Assembly (NCBI RefSeq): GCF_029227915.1
Contig: NC_079875.1
Coordinates: 40,135,201-40,199,200, forward strand
Length of the DNA: 64,000 nucleotides
Direction of reading: 5' to 3'
Origin: Hydractinia symbiolongicarpus
Lineage: Eukaryota; Cnidaria; Hydrozoa; Anthoathecata; Hydractiniidae
Of the stretch, positions 11,218-24,659 are shown one piece after another. The notes under the pieces are model-generated. The model was not told the DNA's origin. It saw only the letters and a list, made by a program, of their open reading frames with translations, and did no database searches. The stretch's first letter is position 1; each line of letters opens with the position of its first letter. The translations under genes were made by a program, and so were the position numbers.

Positions 11218-14200
11218 AGCGATTACACTGGGCACTGTGGTAGCGCTTCATTTAAAAATTAAGCTAAAAAAGTCATTTTTTTTACTGTAGGACCTATCCT
11301 AGCCGTTAGCGCGCGTTGAAGAAAAAGCGACAGTTTCAAAAACTACATTTCATTGACTTTCTAACGGTGTCAGTCCGTTTGAGTTACAACGGTTGGGTCA
11401 CATATTCGTACCAACATGTATTTAGCGATATTTTTCTGATATTACTAGGTTGTATCGCTTTTAACTATGAAACGATTGACTGTGGGACTTAATTGAGCTA
11501 ACTTTGAACTGTCACCTGATAAATGTGATAAAAGAGACAATTGGACTCCAAGAAAAAACATTCTTCTTAATTTGACATGATTGCCGAAACTCAGCGATTA
11601 CACTGGGCTCTGTGGTAGCGCTTCATTTAAGAATTATGATAAAAAAAGTCATTTTTTTATTGTGGGACCAATCCTAGCCATTATCGCGCGCTGAGGAAAT
11701 AGCGACAGTTTCAAAAACTACATTTCATAGACTTTCTAACGGTGTCAGTCCGTTTGAGTTTCAACGGTTGTGTCACATGTTCGTACCAACATGTATTTAG
11801 CGATATTTTTTTGATATTACTAGGTTGCATCGCTTATAACAATGAAACGCTGACTGTGGGAGTTAATTGAACTAACTTTGGACTGTGACCTGATAAATGT
11901 GATAAATGAGCCGATTGGTTTCCAAGAAATAACATTCTTCCTAATTTGACGTGATTACCGGAACTCAGCGATTACACTGGGCTCTGTGGTAGGGCTTTAT
12001 TGAAGAATTAAGATAAAAAAGTCATTTTTTTATTGCGGGACCAATCCTATCCATTATCTCGCGCTGAAGAAATATCGACAGTTTCAAAAACTACATTTCA
12101 TTGACTTTCTAACGGTGTCAGTCCGTTTGAGTTACAACGGTTGGGTCACATATTCGTACCAACATGTATTTAGCAATATTTTTCTGATATTACTAGGTTG
12201 CATCGCTTTTAACAATGAAACGATTGACTGTGGGACTTAATTGAGCTAACTTAGGACTGTGACCTGATAAATGTGATAAATGAGACAATTGGACTCCAAG
12301 AAATAACATTCTTGTTAATTTGACGCGATTGCCGGAACTCAGCGATTACACTGGGCACTGTGGTAGCGCTTCATTTAAAAATTAAGATAAAAAAAGTCAT
12401 TTTTTTATTGTGGGACCAATTCTAGCCGTTATTGCGTGCTAAAAAAATAGCGACAGTTTCAAGAACTACATTTCATTGACTTTCTAACGGTGTCAGTCCG
12501 TTTGCGTTACGACGGTTGGGTCACATATTCGTACCAACATGTGTTTAGCGATATTTTTCTGATATTACTAGGTTGCATCGCTTTTAACAATGAAACGATT
12601 GACTGTGGGACTTAATTGAGCTAACTTTTGACTGTGACATGATAAATGTGATAAATGAGACAATTGGTTTCCAAGAAATAACATTCTTCTTAATTTGACG
12701 TGATTGCTGGAAGTCAGCGATTACACTGGGCTCTGTGGTAGGGCTTTATTTAAGAATTAAGATAAAAAAAGTCATTTTTTAATTGCGGGACCAATCCTAT
12801 CCATTATCTCGCGCTGAACAAATATCGGCAGTTTCAAAAACTACATTTCATTAACTTTCTAACGGTGTCAGACCGTTTGAGTTACAACGGTTGGTTCACA
12901 TATTCGTACCAACATGTATTTAGCGATATTTTTCCGATATTACTAGGTTGCATCGCTTTTAACAATGAAACGATTGACTGTGGGACTTAATTGAGCTAAC
13001 TTAGGACTGTGACCTGATAAATGTGATAAATGAGACAATTGGACTCCAAGAAATAACATTCTTATTAATTTGACGTGATTGCCGGAACTCAGCGATTACA
13101 CTGGGTACTTTGGTAGCGCTTCATTTAAAAATTCAGCTAAAAAAAGTCATTTTTTTACTGTAGCACCTATCCTAGCCCTTAGCGTGCGTTGAAGAAAAAG
13201 CGACAGTTTCAATAACTACATTTCATTGACTTTCTAACGGTGTCAGTCCGTTTGAGTTACAACGGTTGGGTCACATATTCGTACCAACATGTATTTAGCG
13301 ATATCTTTCTGATATTACTAGGTTACATCGCTTTTAACTATGAAACGATTGACTGTGGGACTTAATTGAAGTAACTTTGGGCTGTGACCTGATAAATGTG
13401 ATAAATGAGACAATTGGACTCCAAGAAATAACATTCTTCTTAATTGGACGTGATTGCCGGAACTCAGCGATTACACTGGCCGCTGTGGTAGCCCTTCATT
13501 TAAGAATTTAGATAAATAAGTTATTCTTTACTGTGGGACCAATCCTATCTGTTATCGCGCGGAAGAAATAGCGACAGTTTCAAAAACTAAATTTCATTGA
13601 ATTTCTAACGGTGTCAGTCCGTTTCAGTTACACTGGTTATGTCACATATTCGTACCAACATGTATTTAGCGATATTTTTCTGATATTACTAGGTTGCATC
13701 GCTTTTAACTATGAAACGATTGACTGTGGGACTTAATTGAACTAACTTTGGACTCTGGCCTGATAAATGTGATGAATGAGACAATTGGACACCAAGAAAT
13801 AACATTCTTCTTAATTTGACATGATTGCCAAAACTCAGCGAATACACTGGGCTCTGTGGTAGCGCTTCATTTAAGAATTAAGTTAAAAAAAGTCATTTTT
13901 TTATTGTGGGACCAATCCTAGACGTTATCGCGCGCTGAGGAAATAGCGACAGTTTCAAAAACTACATTTCATTGTCTTTCTAACGGTGTCAGTCCGTTTG
14001 GGTTTCAACGGTTGTGTCACATATTCGTACCAACATGTATTTAGCGATATTTTTTTGATATTACCAGGTTGCATCGCTTTTAACAATGAAATGATTGACT
14101 GTGGGACTTAATTGAACTAACTTTGGACTTTGACCTGATAAATGTGAAAAATCAGACAATTGGACTCCAACAAATAACATTCTTCTTAATGATTGCCGAA

Positions 14201-16063
14201 ACTCAGCGAATACACTGGGCTCTGTGGTAGCGCTTCATTTAAGAATTATGATAAAAAATCAGTTTTTTATTGTTGGACCAATCCTAGCCATTATTGCGCG
14301 CTGAGGAAATGGCGACAGTTTCAAAAACTACATTTCATTGACTTTCTAACGGTGTCAGTCCGTTTGAATTTCAACGGTTGTGTCACATATTCGTACCAAC
14401 ATGTATTTAGAGATATTTTTTTGATATTACTAGGTTGCATCGCTTTTAACTATGAAACGATTGACTGTGGGACTTAATTGAAGTAACTTTGGGCTGTGAC
14501 CTGATAAATGTGATAAATGAGACAATTGGACTCCAAGAAATAACATTCTTATTAATTTGACGTGATTGCCGGAACTCAGCGATTACACTGGGTACTTTGG
14601 TAGCGCTTCATTTAAAAATTCAGCTAAAAAAAGTCATTTTTTTACTGTAGCACCTATCCTAGCCCTTAGCGTGCGTTGAAGAAAAAGCGACAGTTTCAAA
14701 AACTACATTTCATTGACTTTCTAACGGTGTCAGTCCGTTTGAGTTACAACGGTTGGGTCACATATTCGTACCAACATGTATTTAGCGATATCTTTCTGAT
14801 ATTACTAGGTTACATCGCTTTTAACTATGAAACGATTGACTGTGGGACTTAATTGAAGTAACTTTGGGCTGTGACCTGATAAATGTGATAAATGAGACAA
14901 TTGGACTCCAAGAAATAACATTCTTCTTAATTGGACGTGATTGCCGGAACTCAGCGATTACACTGGCCGCTGTGGTAGCCCTTCATTTAAGAATTTAGAT
15001 AAATAAGTTATTCTTTACTGTGGGACCAATCCTATCTGTTATCGCGCGGAAGAAATAGCGACAGTTTCAAAAACTAAATTTCATTGAATTTCTAACGGTG
15101 TCAGTCCGTTTCAGTTACACTGGTTATGTCACATATTCGTACCAACATGTATTTAGCGATATTTTTCTGATATTACTAGGTTGCATCGCTTTTAACTATG
15201 AAACGATTGACTGTGGGACTTAATTGAACTAACTTTGGACTCTGGCCTGATAAATGTGATGAATGAGACAATTGGACACCAAGAAATAACATTCTTCTTA
15301 ATTTGACATGATTGCCAAAACTCAGCGAATACACTGGGCTCTGTGGTAGCGCTTCATTTAAGAATTAAGTTAAAAAAAGTCATTTTTTTATTGTGGGACC
15401 AATCCTAGACGTTATCGCGCGCTGAGGAAATAGCGACAGTTTCAAAAACTACATTTCATTGTCTTTCTAACGGTGTCAGTCCGTTTGGGTTTCAACGGTT
15501 GTGTCACATATTCGTACCAACATGTATTTAGCGATATTTTTTTGATATTACCAGGTTGCATCGCTTTTAACAATGAAATGATTGACTGTGGGACTTAATT
15601 GAACTAACTTTGGACTTTGACCTGATAAATGTGAAAAATCAGACAATTGGACTCCAACAAATAACATTCTTCTTAATGATTGCCGAAACTCAGCGAATAC
15701 ACTGGGCTCTGTGGTAGCGCTTCATTTAAGAATTATGATAAAAAATCAGTTTTTTATTGTTGGACCAATCCTAGCCATTATTGCGCGCTGAGGAAATGGC
15801 GACAGTTTCAAAAACTACATTTCATTGACTTTCTAACGGTGTCAGTCCGTTTGAATTTCAACGGTTGTGTCACATATTCGTACCAACATGTATTTAGAGA
15901 TATTTTTTTGATATTACTAGGTTGCATCGCTTTTAACAATGAAACGTTGCCTGTGGGACTTAATTGAACTAACTTTGGACTGTGACCTGATAAATGTGAT
16001 AAATAAGACAATTGGACTCCAAGAAATAACATTCTTGTTAATTTGACGTGATTGCCGGAACTC
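11218..16063. repeat. 13-monomer higher-order repeat, copy 1 (4846 bp)
   Basis: Monomer starts: 11218, 11593, 11967, 12341, 12716, 13091, 13466, 13837, 14205, 14578, 14953, 15324, 15692. The next copy begins at 16064. Monomers 31-35 and 44-48 correspond at a constant 4846-base offset, and 36-39 and 49-52 at 4845. Private marks carried along include tactgtaggacc, catgttcgtacc, gaaacgctgac, gagccgattgg and tgcgttacgacgg. The last eight monomers are an internal tetramer duplication annotated separately. The arrangement is pentamer, tetramer, tetramer. The second copy has only one tetramer, so the tetramer duplicated in this copy or was lost from the other. Confidence 0.93.
13091..16063. repeat. 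Tandem tetramer duplication (1487 bp unit), monomers 36-43
   Basis: Starts 13091, 13466, 13837 and 14205 map to 14578, 14953, 15324 and 15692 at an exact 1487-base offset. The monomer lengths 375, 371 and 368 form a fingerprint. The 371-base monomer has gataaataagttattcttt in place of the A-tract hairpin and the shortened cgcgcggaag. The 368-base monomer ends cttcttaatgattgccg, lacking seven bases seen elsewhere (ttgacat or ttgacgt), and begins agcgaatacac. The fourth monomers agree for about 240 bases and then diverge (aactatgaaacgatt versus aacaatgaaacgttgcc), which marks the exchange point. Further copies lie at 17936 and 26158. Confidence 0.94.
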
Positions 16064-19000
16064 AGCGATTACACTGGGCACTGTGGTAGCGCTTCATTTA
16101 AAAATTAAGCTAAAAAAGTCATTTTTTTTACTGTAGGACCTATCCTAGCCGTTAGCGCGCGTTGAAGAAAAAGCGACAGTTTCAAAAACTACATTTCATT
16201 GACTTTCTAACGGTGTCAGTCCGTTTGAGTTACAACGGTTGGGTCACATATTCGTACCAACATGTATTTAGCGATATTTTTCTGATATTACTAGGTTGTA
16301 TCGCTTTTAACTATGAAACGATTGACTGTGGGACTTAATTGAGCTAACTTTGAACTGTCACCTGATAAATGTGATAAAAGAGACAATTGGACTCCAAGAA
16401 AAAACATTCTTCTTAATTTGACATGATTGCCGAAACTCAGCGATTACACTGGGCTCTGTGGTAGCGCTTCATTTAAGAATTATGATAAAAAAAGTCATTT
16501 TTTTATTGTGGGACCAATCCTAGCCATTATCGCGCGCTGAGGAAATAGCGACAGTTTCAAAAACTACATTTCATAGACTTTCTAACGGTGTCAGTCCGTT
16601 TGAGTTTCAACTGTTGTGTCACATGTTCGTACCAACATGTATTTAGCGATATTTTTTTGATATTACTAGGTTGCATCGCTTATAACAATGAAACGCTGAC
16701 TGTGGGAGTTAATTGAACTAACTTTGGACTGTGACCTGATAAATGTGATAAATGAGCCGATTGGTTTCCAAGAAATAACATTCTTCCTAATTTGACGTGA
16801 TTACCGGAACTCAGCGATTACACTGGGCTCTGTGGTAGGGCTTTATTTAAGAATTAAGATAAAAAAGTCATTTTTTTATTGCGGGACCAATCCTATCCAT
16901 TATCTCGCGCTGAAGAAATATCGACAGTTTCAAAAACTACATTTCATTGACTTTCTAACGGTGTCAGTCCGTTTGAGTTACAACGGTTGGGTCACATATT
17001 CGTACCAACATGTATTTAGCAATATTTTTCTGATATTACTAGGTTGCATCGCTTTTAACAATGAAACGATTGACTGTGGGACTTAATTGAGCTAACTTAG
17101 GACTGTGACCTGATAAATGTGATAAATGAGACAATTGGACTCCAAGAAATAACATTCTTGTTAATTTGACGCGATTGCCGGAACTCAGCGATTACACTGG
17201 GCACTGTGGTAGCGCTTCATTTAAAAATTAAGATAAAAAAAGTCATTTTTTTATTGTGGGACCAATTCTAGCCGTTATTGCGTGCTAAAAAAATAGCGAC
17301 AGTTTCAAGAACTACATTTCATTGACTTTCTAACGGTGTCAGTCCGTTTGCGTTACGACGGTTGGGTCACATATTCGTACCAACATGTGTTTAGCGATAT
17401 TTTTCTGATATTACTAGGTTGCATCGCTTTTAACAATGAAACGATTGACTGTGGGACTTAATTGAGCTAACTTTGGACTGTGACCTGATAAATGTGATAA
17501 ATGAGACAATTGGTTTCCAAGAAATAACATTCTTCTTAATTTGACGTGATTGCTTGAAGTCAGCGATTACACTGGGCTCTGTGGTAGGGCTTTATTTAAG
17601 AATTAAGATAAAAAAGTCATTTTTTAATTGCGGGACATATCCTATCCATTATCTCGCGCTGAACAAATATCGGCAGTTTCAAAAACTACATTTCATTAAC
17701 TTTCTAATGGTGTCAGACCGTTTGAGTTACAACGGTTGGTTCACATATTCGTACCAACATGTATTTAGCGATATTTTTCTGATATTACTAGGTTGCATCG
17801 CTTTTAACAATGAAACGATTGACTGTGGGACTTAATTGAGCTAACTTAGGACTGTGACCTGATAAATGTGATAAATGAGACAATTGGACTCCAAGAAATA
17901 ACATTCTTATTAATTTGACGTGATTGCCGGAACTCAGCGATTACACTGGGCACTTTGGTAGCGCTTCATTTAAAAATTCAGCTAAAAAAAGTCATTTTTT
18001 TACTGTAGCACCTATCCTAGCCCTTAGCGCGCGTTGAAGAAAAAGCGACAGTTTCAAAAACTACATTTCATTGACTTTCTAACGGTGTCAGTCCGTTTGA
18101 GTTACAACGGTTGGGTCACATATTCGTACCAACATGTATTTAGCGATATTTTTCTGATATTACTAGGTTACATCGCTTTTAACTATGAAACGATTGACTG
18201 TGGGACTTAATTGAAGTAACTTTGGGCTGTGACCTGATAAATGTGATAAATGAGACAATTGGACTCCAAGAAATAACATTCTTCTTAATTGGACGTGATT
18301 GCCGGAACTCAGCGATTACACTGGCCGCTGTGGTAGCCCTTCATTTAAGAATTTAGATAAATAAGTTATTCTTTACTGTGGGACCAATCCTATCTGTTAT
18401 CGCGCGGAAGAAATAGCGACAGTTTCAAAAACTAAATTTCATTGAATTTCTAACGGTGTCAGTCCGTTTCAGTTACACTGGTTATGTCACATATTCGTAC
18501 CAACATGTATTTAGCGATATTTTTCTAAAATTACTAGGTTGCATCGCTTTTAACTATGAAACGATTGACTGTGGGACTTAATTGAACTAACTTTGGACTC
18601 TGGCCTGATAAATGTGATGAATGAGACAATTGGACACCAAGAAATAACATTCTTCTTAATTTGACATGATTGCCAAAACTCAGCGAATACACTGGGCTCT
18701 GTGGTAGCGCTTCATTTAAGAATTAAGTTAAAAAAAGTCATTTTTTTATTGTGGGACCAATCCTAGACGTTATCGCGCGCTGAGGAAATAGCGACAGTTT
18801 CAAAAACTACATTTCATTGTCTTTCTAACGGTGTCAGTCCGTTTGGGTTTCAACGGTTGTGTCACATATTCGTACCAACATGTATTTAGCGATATTTTTT
18901 TGATATTACCAGGTTGCATCGCTTTTAACAATGAAATGATTGACTGTGGGACTTAATTGAACTAACTTTGGACTTTGACCTGATAAATGTGAAAAATCAG

Positions 19001-19421
19001 ACAATTGGACTCCAACAAATAACATTCTTCTTAATGATTGCCGAAACTCAGCGAATACACTGGGCTCTGTGGTAGCGCTTCATTTAAGAATTATGATAAA
19101 AAATCAGTTTTTTATTGTTGGACCAATCCTAGCCATTATTGCGCGCTGAGGAAATAGCGACAGTTTCAAAAACTACATTTCATTGACTTTCTAACGGTGT
19201 CAGTCCGTTTGAATTTCAACGGTTGTGTCACATATTCGTACCAACATGTATTTAGAGATATTTTTTTGATATTACTAGGTTGCATCGCTTTTAACAATGA
19301 AACGTTGCCTGTGGGACTTAATTGAACTAACTTTGGACTGTGACCTGATAAATGTGATAAATAAGACAATTGGACTCCAAGAAATAACATTCTTGTTAAT
19401 TTGACGTGATTGCCGGAACTC
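16064..19421. repeat. 13-monomer HOR, copy 2, nine monomers present
   Basis: Monomer starts: 16064, 16439, 16813, 17187, 17562, 17936, 18311, 18682, 19050. Monomers 44-48 match 31-35 with few changes, for example tcaactgttgtg versus tcaacggttgtg and tgcttgaagtc versus tgctggaagtc. Monomers 49-52 match one tetramer. The final monomer ends like monomer 43 (gttgcctgtgggactt), at a 3358-base offset, rather than like monomer 39. The pentamer is thus followed by the second tetramer variety, consistent with in-register loss of one tetramer or gain of one in copy 1. Confidence 0.92.
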
Positions 19422-22037
19422 AGCGATTACACTGGGCACTGTGGTAGCGCTTCATTTAAAAATTAAGCTAAATAAAGTCATTTTTTTACTGTGGGACCTA
19501 TCCTAGCCGTTAGCGCGCCTTGACGAAAAAGCGACAGTTTCAAAAACTACATTTCATTGACTTTCTAACGGTGTCAGTCCGTTTGAGTTACAACGGTTGG
19601 GTTACATATTCGTACCAACATGTATTTAGCGATATTTTTCTGATATTACTAGGTTGCATCGCTTTTAACTATGAAACGATTGACTGTGGGACTTAATTGA
19701 GCTAACTTTGGACTGTCACCTGATAAATGTGATAAAGGAGACTATTGGACTCCAAGAAAAAACATTCTTCTTAATTTGACATGATTGCCGGAACTCAGCA
19801 ATTACACTGACCACTGTGGTAGCGCTTCATTTAAGAGTTTAGATAAATAAGTCATTCTTTACTGTGGGACCAGTCCTATCTGTTATCGCGCGCGGAAGAA
19901 ATAGCGACAGTTTCAAAAACTAAAATTCATTGAATTTCTAACGGTGTCAGTCCGTTTCAGTTACAACGGTTTGGTCACATATTCGTACAACATGTATTTA
20001 GCGATATTTTTCTGATATTAATAGGTTGCATCGCTTTTAACTATGAAACGATTGACTGTGGGACTTAATTGAACTAACTTTGGACTCTGGCCTGATAAAT
20101 GTGATAAATGAGACAATTGGACACCAAGAAATAACATTCTTCTTAATTTGACATGATTGCCGAAACTCAGCGATTACTCCGGGCTCTGTGGTAGCGCTTC
20201 ATTTAAGAATTAAGTTAAAAAAAGTCATTTTTTTATTGTGGGACCAATCCTAGACATTATCGCGCGCTGAGGAAATAGCGACAGTTTCAAAAACTACATT
20301 TCATTGACTTTCTAATGGTGTCAGTCACTTTGAGTTTCAACGGTTGTGTCACATATTCGTACCAACATGTATTTAGCAATATTTTTTTGATATTACTAGG
20401 TTGCATCGCTTTTAACAATGAAACGTTGACTGTGGGACTTAATTGAACTAACTTTGGACTGTGACCTGATAAATGTGATAAATGAGACAATTGGACTCCA
20501 AGAAATAACATTCTTCTTAATATGACGTGATTGCCGGAACTCAGCGATTACACTGGGCTCTGTGGTAGCGCGTTATTTAAAAGTTAAGCTAAAAAAGTCA
20601 TTTTTTTTACTGTGGGACCTATCCTAGCCGTTAGCGCGCGCGGAAGAAAAAGCGACAGTTTCAAAAACTACATTTCATTGACTTTCTAACGGTGTCAGTC
20701 CGTTTGAGTTACAACGGTTGGGTAACATATTCGTACCAACATGTATTTAGCGATATTTTTCTGATATTACTAGGTTGCATCGCTTTTAACTATGAAACGA
20801 TTCACTGTGGGACTTAATTGAGCTATCTTTGGACTGTCACCTGATAAATGTGATAAAAGAGACAATTGGACTCCAAGAAAAAACATTCTTCTTAATTTGA
20901 CATGATTGCCGAAACTCAGCGATTACACTGGGCTCTGTGGTAGCGCTTCATTTAAGAATTATGATAAAAAAAGTCATTTTTTTATTGTGGGACCAATCCT
21001 AGCCATTATCCTGCGCGGAAGAAATAGCGACAGTTTCAAAAACTAAAATTCATTGAATTTCTAACGGTGTCAGTCCGTTTCAGTTACAACGGTTTGGTCA
21101 CATATTCGTACAACATGTATTTAGCGATATTTTTCTGATATTAATAGGTTGCATCGCTTTTAACTATGAAACGATTGACTGTGGGACTTAATTGAACTAA
21201 CTTTGGACTCTGGCCTGATAAATGTGATAAATGAGACATATGGACACCAAGAAATAACATTCTTCTTAATTTGACATGATTGCCGAAACTCAGCGATTAC
21301 TCTGGGCTCTGTGGTAGCGCTTCATTTAAGAATTAAGTTAAAAAAAGTCATTTTTTTATTGTGGGACCAATCCTAGACATTATCGCGCGCTGAGGAAATA
21401 GCGACAGTTTCAAAAACTACATTTCATTGACTTTCTAATGGTGTCAGTCACTTTGATTTTCAACGTTTGTGTCACATATTCGTACCAACATGTATTTAGC
21501 GATATGTTTCTGATATTACTAGGTTGCATCGCTTTTAACAATGAAACGTTGACTGTGGGACTTAATTGAGCTAACATTGGACTGTGACTTGATAAATGTG
21601 ATAAAGGAGACTATTGGACTCCAAGAAAAAACATTCTTCTTAATTTGACATGATTGCTGGAACTCAGCGATTACACTGGCCGCTGTGGTAGCGCTCCATT
21701 TAAGAATTAAGATAAAAAGTCATTTTTTTATTGTGGGACCAATCCTAGCCAATATCTCGCGCTGAAGAAATAACGACAGTTTCAAAAACTACATTTCATT
21801 GACTTTCTAACGGTGTCAGTCCGTTTGAGTTACAACGGTTGGGTCACATATTCGTACCAACATGTATTTAGCGATATTTTTTTGATATTACTAGGTTGCA
21901 TCGCTTTTAACAATGAAACGTTGACTGTGGGACTTAATTGAACTAACTTTGGACTGTGACCTGATAAATGTGATAAATGAGACAATTGGACTCCAAGAAA
22001 TAACATTCTTCTTAATTTGACGTGATTGCCGGAACTC
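19422..22037. repeat. Monomers 53-59 with a ~1122 bp trimer duplication
   Basis: Monomer starts: 19422, 19797, 20169, 20543, 20918, 21292, 21666. Monomers 54 and 55 (19797 and 20169) recur as 57 and 58 (20918 and 21292). Both pairs carry aaaattcattgaatttc, tttggtcacatattcgtaca with one base missing from the core (cgtacaacatg), attaataggttg, ctctggcctg and ctaatggtgtcagtcac. Monomer 57 is a hybrid: its first ~90 bases (ccattatcctgcgc) are of the type at 22414, and the rest is of the type at 19797. Monomer 58 ends like 64 (gatatgtttctgatatt, acattggactgtgacttg). Monomer 59 is of the ctggccgctgtgg type. Confidence 0.88.
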
Positions 22038-23537
22038 AGCGATTACACTGGGCTCTGTGGTAGCGCTTTATTTAAAAGTTAAGCTAAAAAAAGTCATTTT
22101 TTTTACTGTGGGACCTATCCTAGCCATTCGCGCGCGCGGAAGAAAAAGCGACAGTTTCAAAAAATACATTTCATTGGCTTTCTAACGGTGTCAGTCCGTT
22201 TGAGTTACAACGGTTGGGTAACATATTCGTACCAACATGTATTTAGCGATATTTTTCTGATATTACTAGGTTGCATCGCTTTTAACTATGAAACGATTCA
22301 CTGTGGGACTTAATTGAGCTATCTTTGGACTGTCACCTGATAAATGTGATAAAAGAGACAATTGGACTCCATGAAAAAACATTCTTCTTAATTTGACATG
22401 ATTGCCGAAACTCAGCGATTACACTGGGCTCTGTGGTAGCGCTTTATTTAAGAATTATGATAAAAAAAGTCATTTTTTTATTGTGGGACCAATCCTAGCC
22501 ATTATCCTGCGCTGAGGAAATAGCGACAGTTTCAAAAACTACATTTCATTGACTTTCTAACGGTGTCAGTCCGTTTGAGTTTCAACGGTTGTGTTACATA
22601 TTCGTACCAACATGTATTTAGCGATATTTTTTTGATATTACTAGGTTGCATCGCTTTTAACAATGAAACGTTGACTGTGGGACTTAATTGAACTAACTTT
22701 GGACTGTGACCTGATAAATGTGATAAATGAGACAATTGGACTCCAAGAAATAACATTCTTCTTAATTTGACGTGATTGCCGGAACTCAGCGATTACACTG
22801 GGCTCTGTGGTAGCGCTTTATTTAAAAGTTAAGCTAAAAAAAGTCATTTTTTTTACTGTGGGACCTATCCTAGCCATTCGCGCGCGCGGAAGAAAAAGCG
22901 ACAGTTTCAAAAACTACATTTCATTGGCTTTCTAACGGTGTCAGTCCGTTTGAGTTACAACGGTTGGGTAACATATTCGTACCAACATGTATTTAGCGAT
23001 ATTTTTCTGATATTACTAGGTTGCATCGCTTTTAACTATGAAACGATTCACTGTGGGACTTAATTGAGCTATCTTTGGACTGTCACCTGATAAATGTGAT
23101 AAAAGAGACAATTGGACTCCAAGAAAAAACATTCTTCTTAATTTGACATGATTGCCGAAACTCAGCGATTACACTGGGCTCTGTGGTAGCGCTTTATTTA
23201 AGAATTATGATAAAAAAAGTCATTTTTTTATTGTGGGACCAATCCTAGCCATTATCCTGCGCTGAGGAAATAGCGACAGTTTCAAAAACTACATTTCATT
23301 GACTTTCTAACGGTGTCAGTCCGTTTGAGTTTCAACGGTTGTGTTACATATTCGTACCAACATGTATTTAGCGATATTTTTTTGATATTACTAGGTTGCA
23401 TCGCTTTTAACAATGAAACGTTGACTGTGGGACTTAATTGATCTAACTTTGGACTGTGACCTGATGAATGTGATAAATGAGATAATTGGACTCCAAGAAA
23501 TAACATTCTTCTTTATTTGACGTGATTGCTGGAACTC
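22038..23537. repeat. Tandem duplication of a 750 bp dimer (monomers 60-63)
   Basis: Monomer starts: 22038, 22414, 22788, 23164. The dimers at 22038-22787 and 22788-23537 are nearly identical. The B member has the private cattcgcgcgcgcggaag, tttaaaagttaagct, cattggctttc and gagctatctttgg. The A member has cctgcgctgagg and gttgtgttacatatt. I noticed differences such as aaaaaatacatt versus aaaaactacatt and ccatgaaaaaac versus ccaagaaaaaac. Monomers 56-57 (20543 onward) carry an earlier relative of the same dimer, broken partway through the A member. Confidence 0.92.
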
Positions 23538-24659
23538 AGCGATTACACTGGGCTCTGTGATAGCGCTTCATTTAAGAATTATGATAAAAAAGTCATTTTT
23601 TTATTGTGGGACCAATCCTAGCCATTATCGCGCGCTGAGGAAATAGCGATAGTTTCAAAAACTACATTTCATTGACTTTCTAACGGTGTCAGTCCGTTTG
23701 AGTTACAACGGTTGGGTCACATATTCGTACCAACATGTATTTAGCGATATGTTTCTGATATTACTAGGTTGCATCGCTTTTAACTATGAAACGATTGACT
23801 GTGGGACTTAATTGAGCTAACATTGGACTGTGACTTGATAAATGTGATAAAGGAGACTATTGGACTCCAAGAAAAAACATTCTTCTTAATTTGACATGAT
23901 TGCCGGAACTCAGCGATTACACTGGCCGCTGTGGTAGCGCTCCATTTAAGAATTAAGATAAAAAGTCATTTTTTTATTGTGGGACCAATCCTAGCCAATA
24001 TCTCGCGCTGAAGAAATAACGACAGTTTCAAAAACTACATTTCATTGACTTTCTAACGGTGCCAGTCCGTTTGAGTTACAACGGTTGGGTCACATATTCG
24101 TACCAACATGTATTTAGCGATATTTTTTTGATATTACTAGGTTGCATCGCTTTTAACAATGAAACGTTGACTGTGGGACTTAATCGATCTAACTTTGGAC
24201 TGTGACCTGATAAATGTGATAAATGAGAAAATTGTACTCCAAGAAATAACATTCTTGTTAATTTGACGTGATTGCCGGAACTCAGCGATTACACTGGGCT
24301 CTGCGGTAGCGCTTTATTTAAAAATTAAGCTAAAAAAAGTCATTTTTTTTACTGTGGTACCTGTCCTAGCCCTTAGCGCGCGTTGAAGAAAAAGCGACAG
24401 TTTCAAAAACTATATTTCATTGACTTTCTAACGGTGTCAGTCCGTTTGAGTTACAACAGTTGGGTAACATATTCGTACCAACATGTATTTAGCGATATTT
24501 TTCTGATATTACTAGGTTGCATCACTTTTAACTATGAAACGATTCACTGTGGGACTTAATTGAGCTAACTTTGGACTGTCACCTGATAAATGTGATAAAA
24601 GAGACAATTGGACTCCAAGAAAAAACATTCTTCTTAATTTGACATTATTGCCGAAACTC
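23538..24659. repeat. Monomers 64-66, distant copy of 5985-7107
   Basis: Monomer starts: 23538, 23912, 24284. These match monomers 17-19 at an offset of 17552-17553 bases. Shared rare marks are gatagtttc, acattggactgtgacttg, ctggccgctgtgg, gaagaaataacgacag, aactttggactgtgacctg after aatcgatct, the actgtggtacct start of monomers 19 and 66, and gacattattgcc at the end. Substitutions are few relative to neighbouring monomers, for example cttagcgcgcg preceded by ggtacctgtcc versus ggtacctatcc. This shows that trimers have been moved, or retained, over 47 monomers. Confidence 0.88.
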
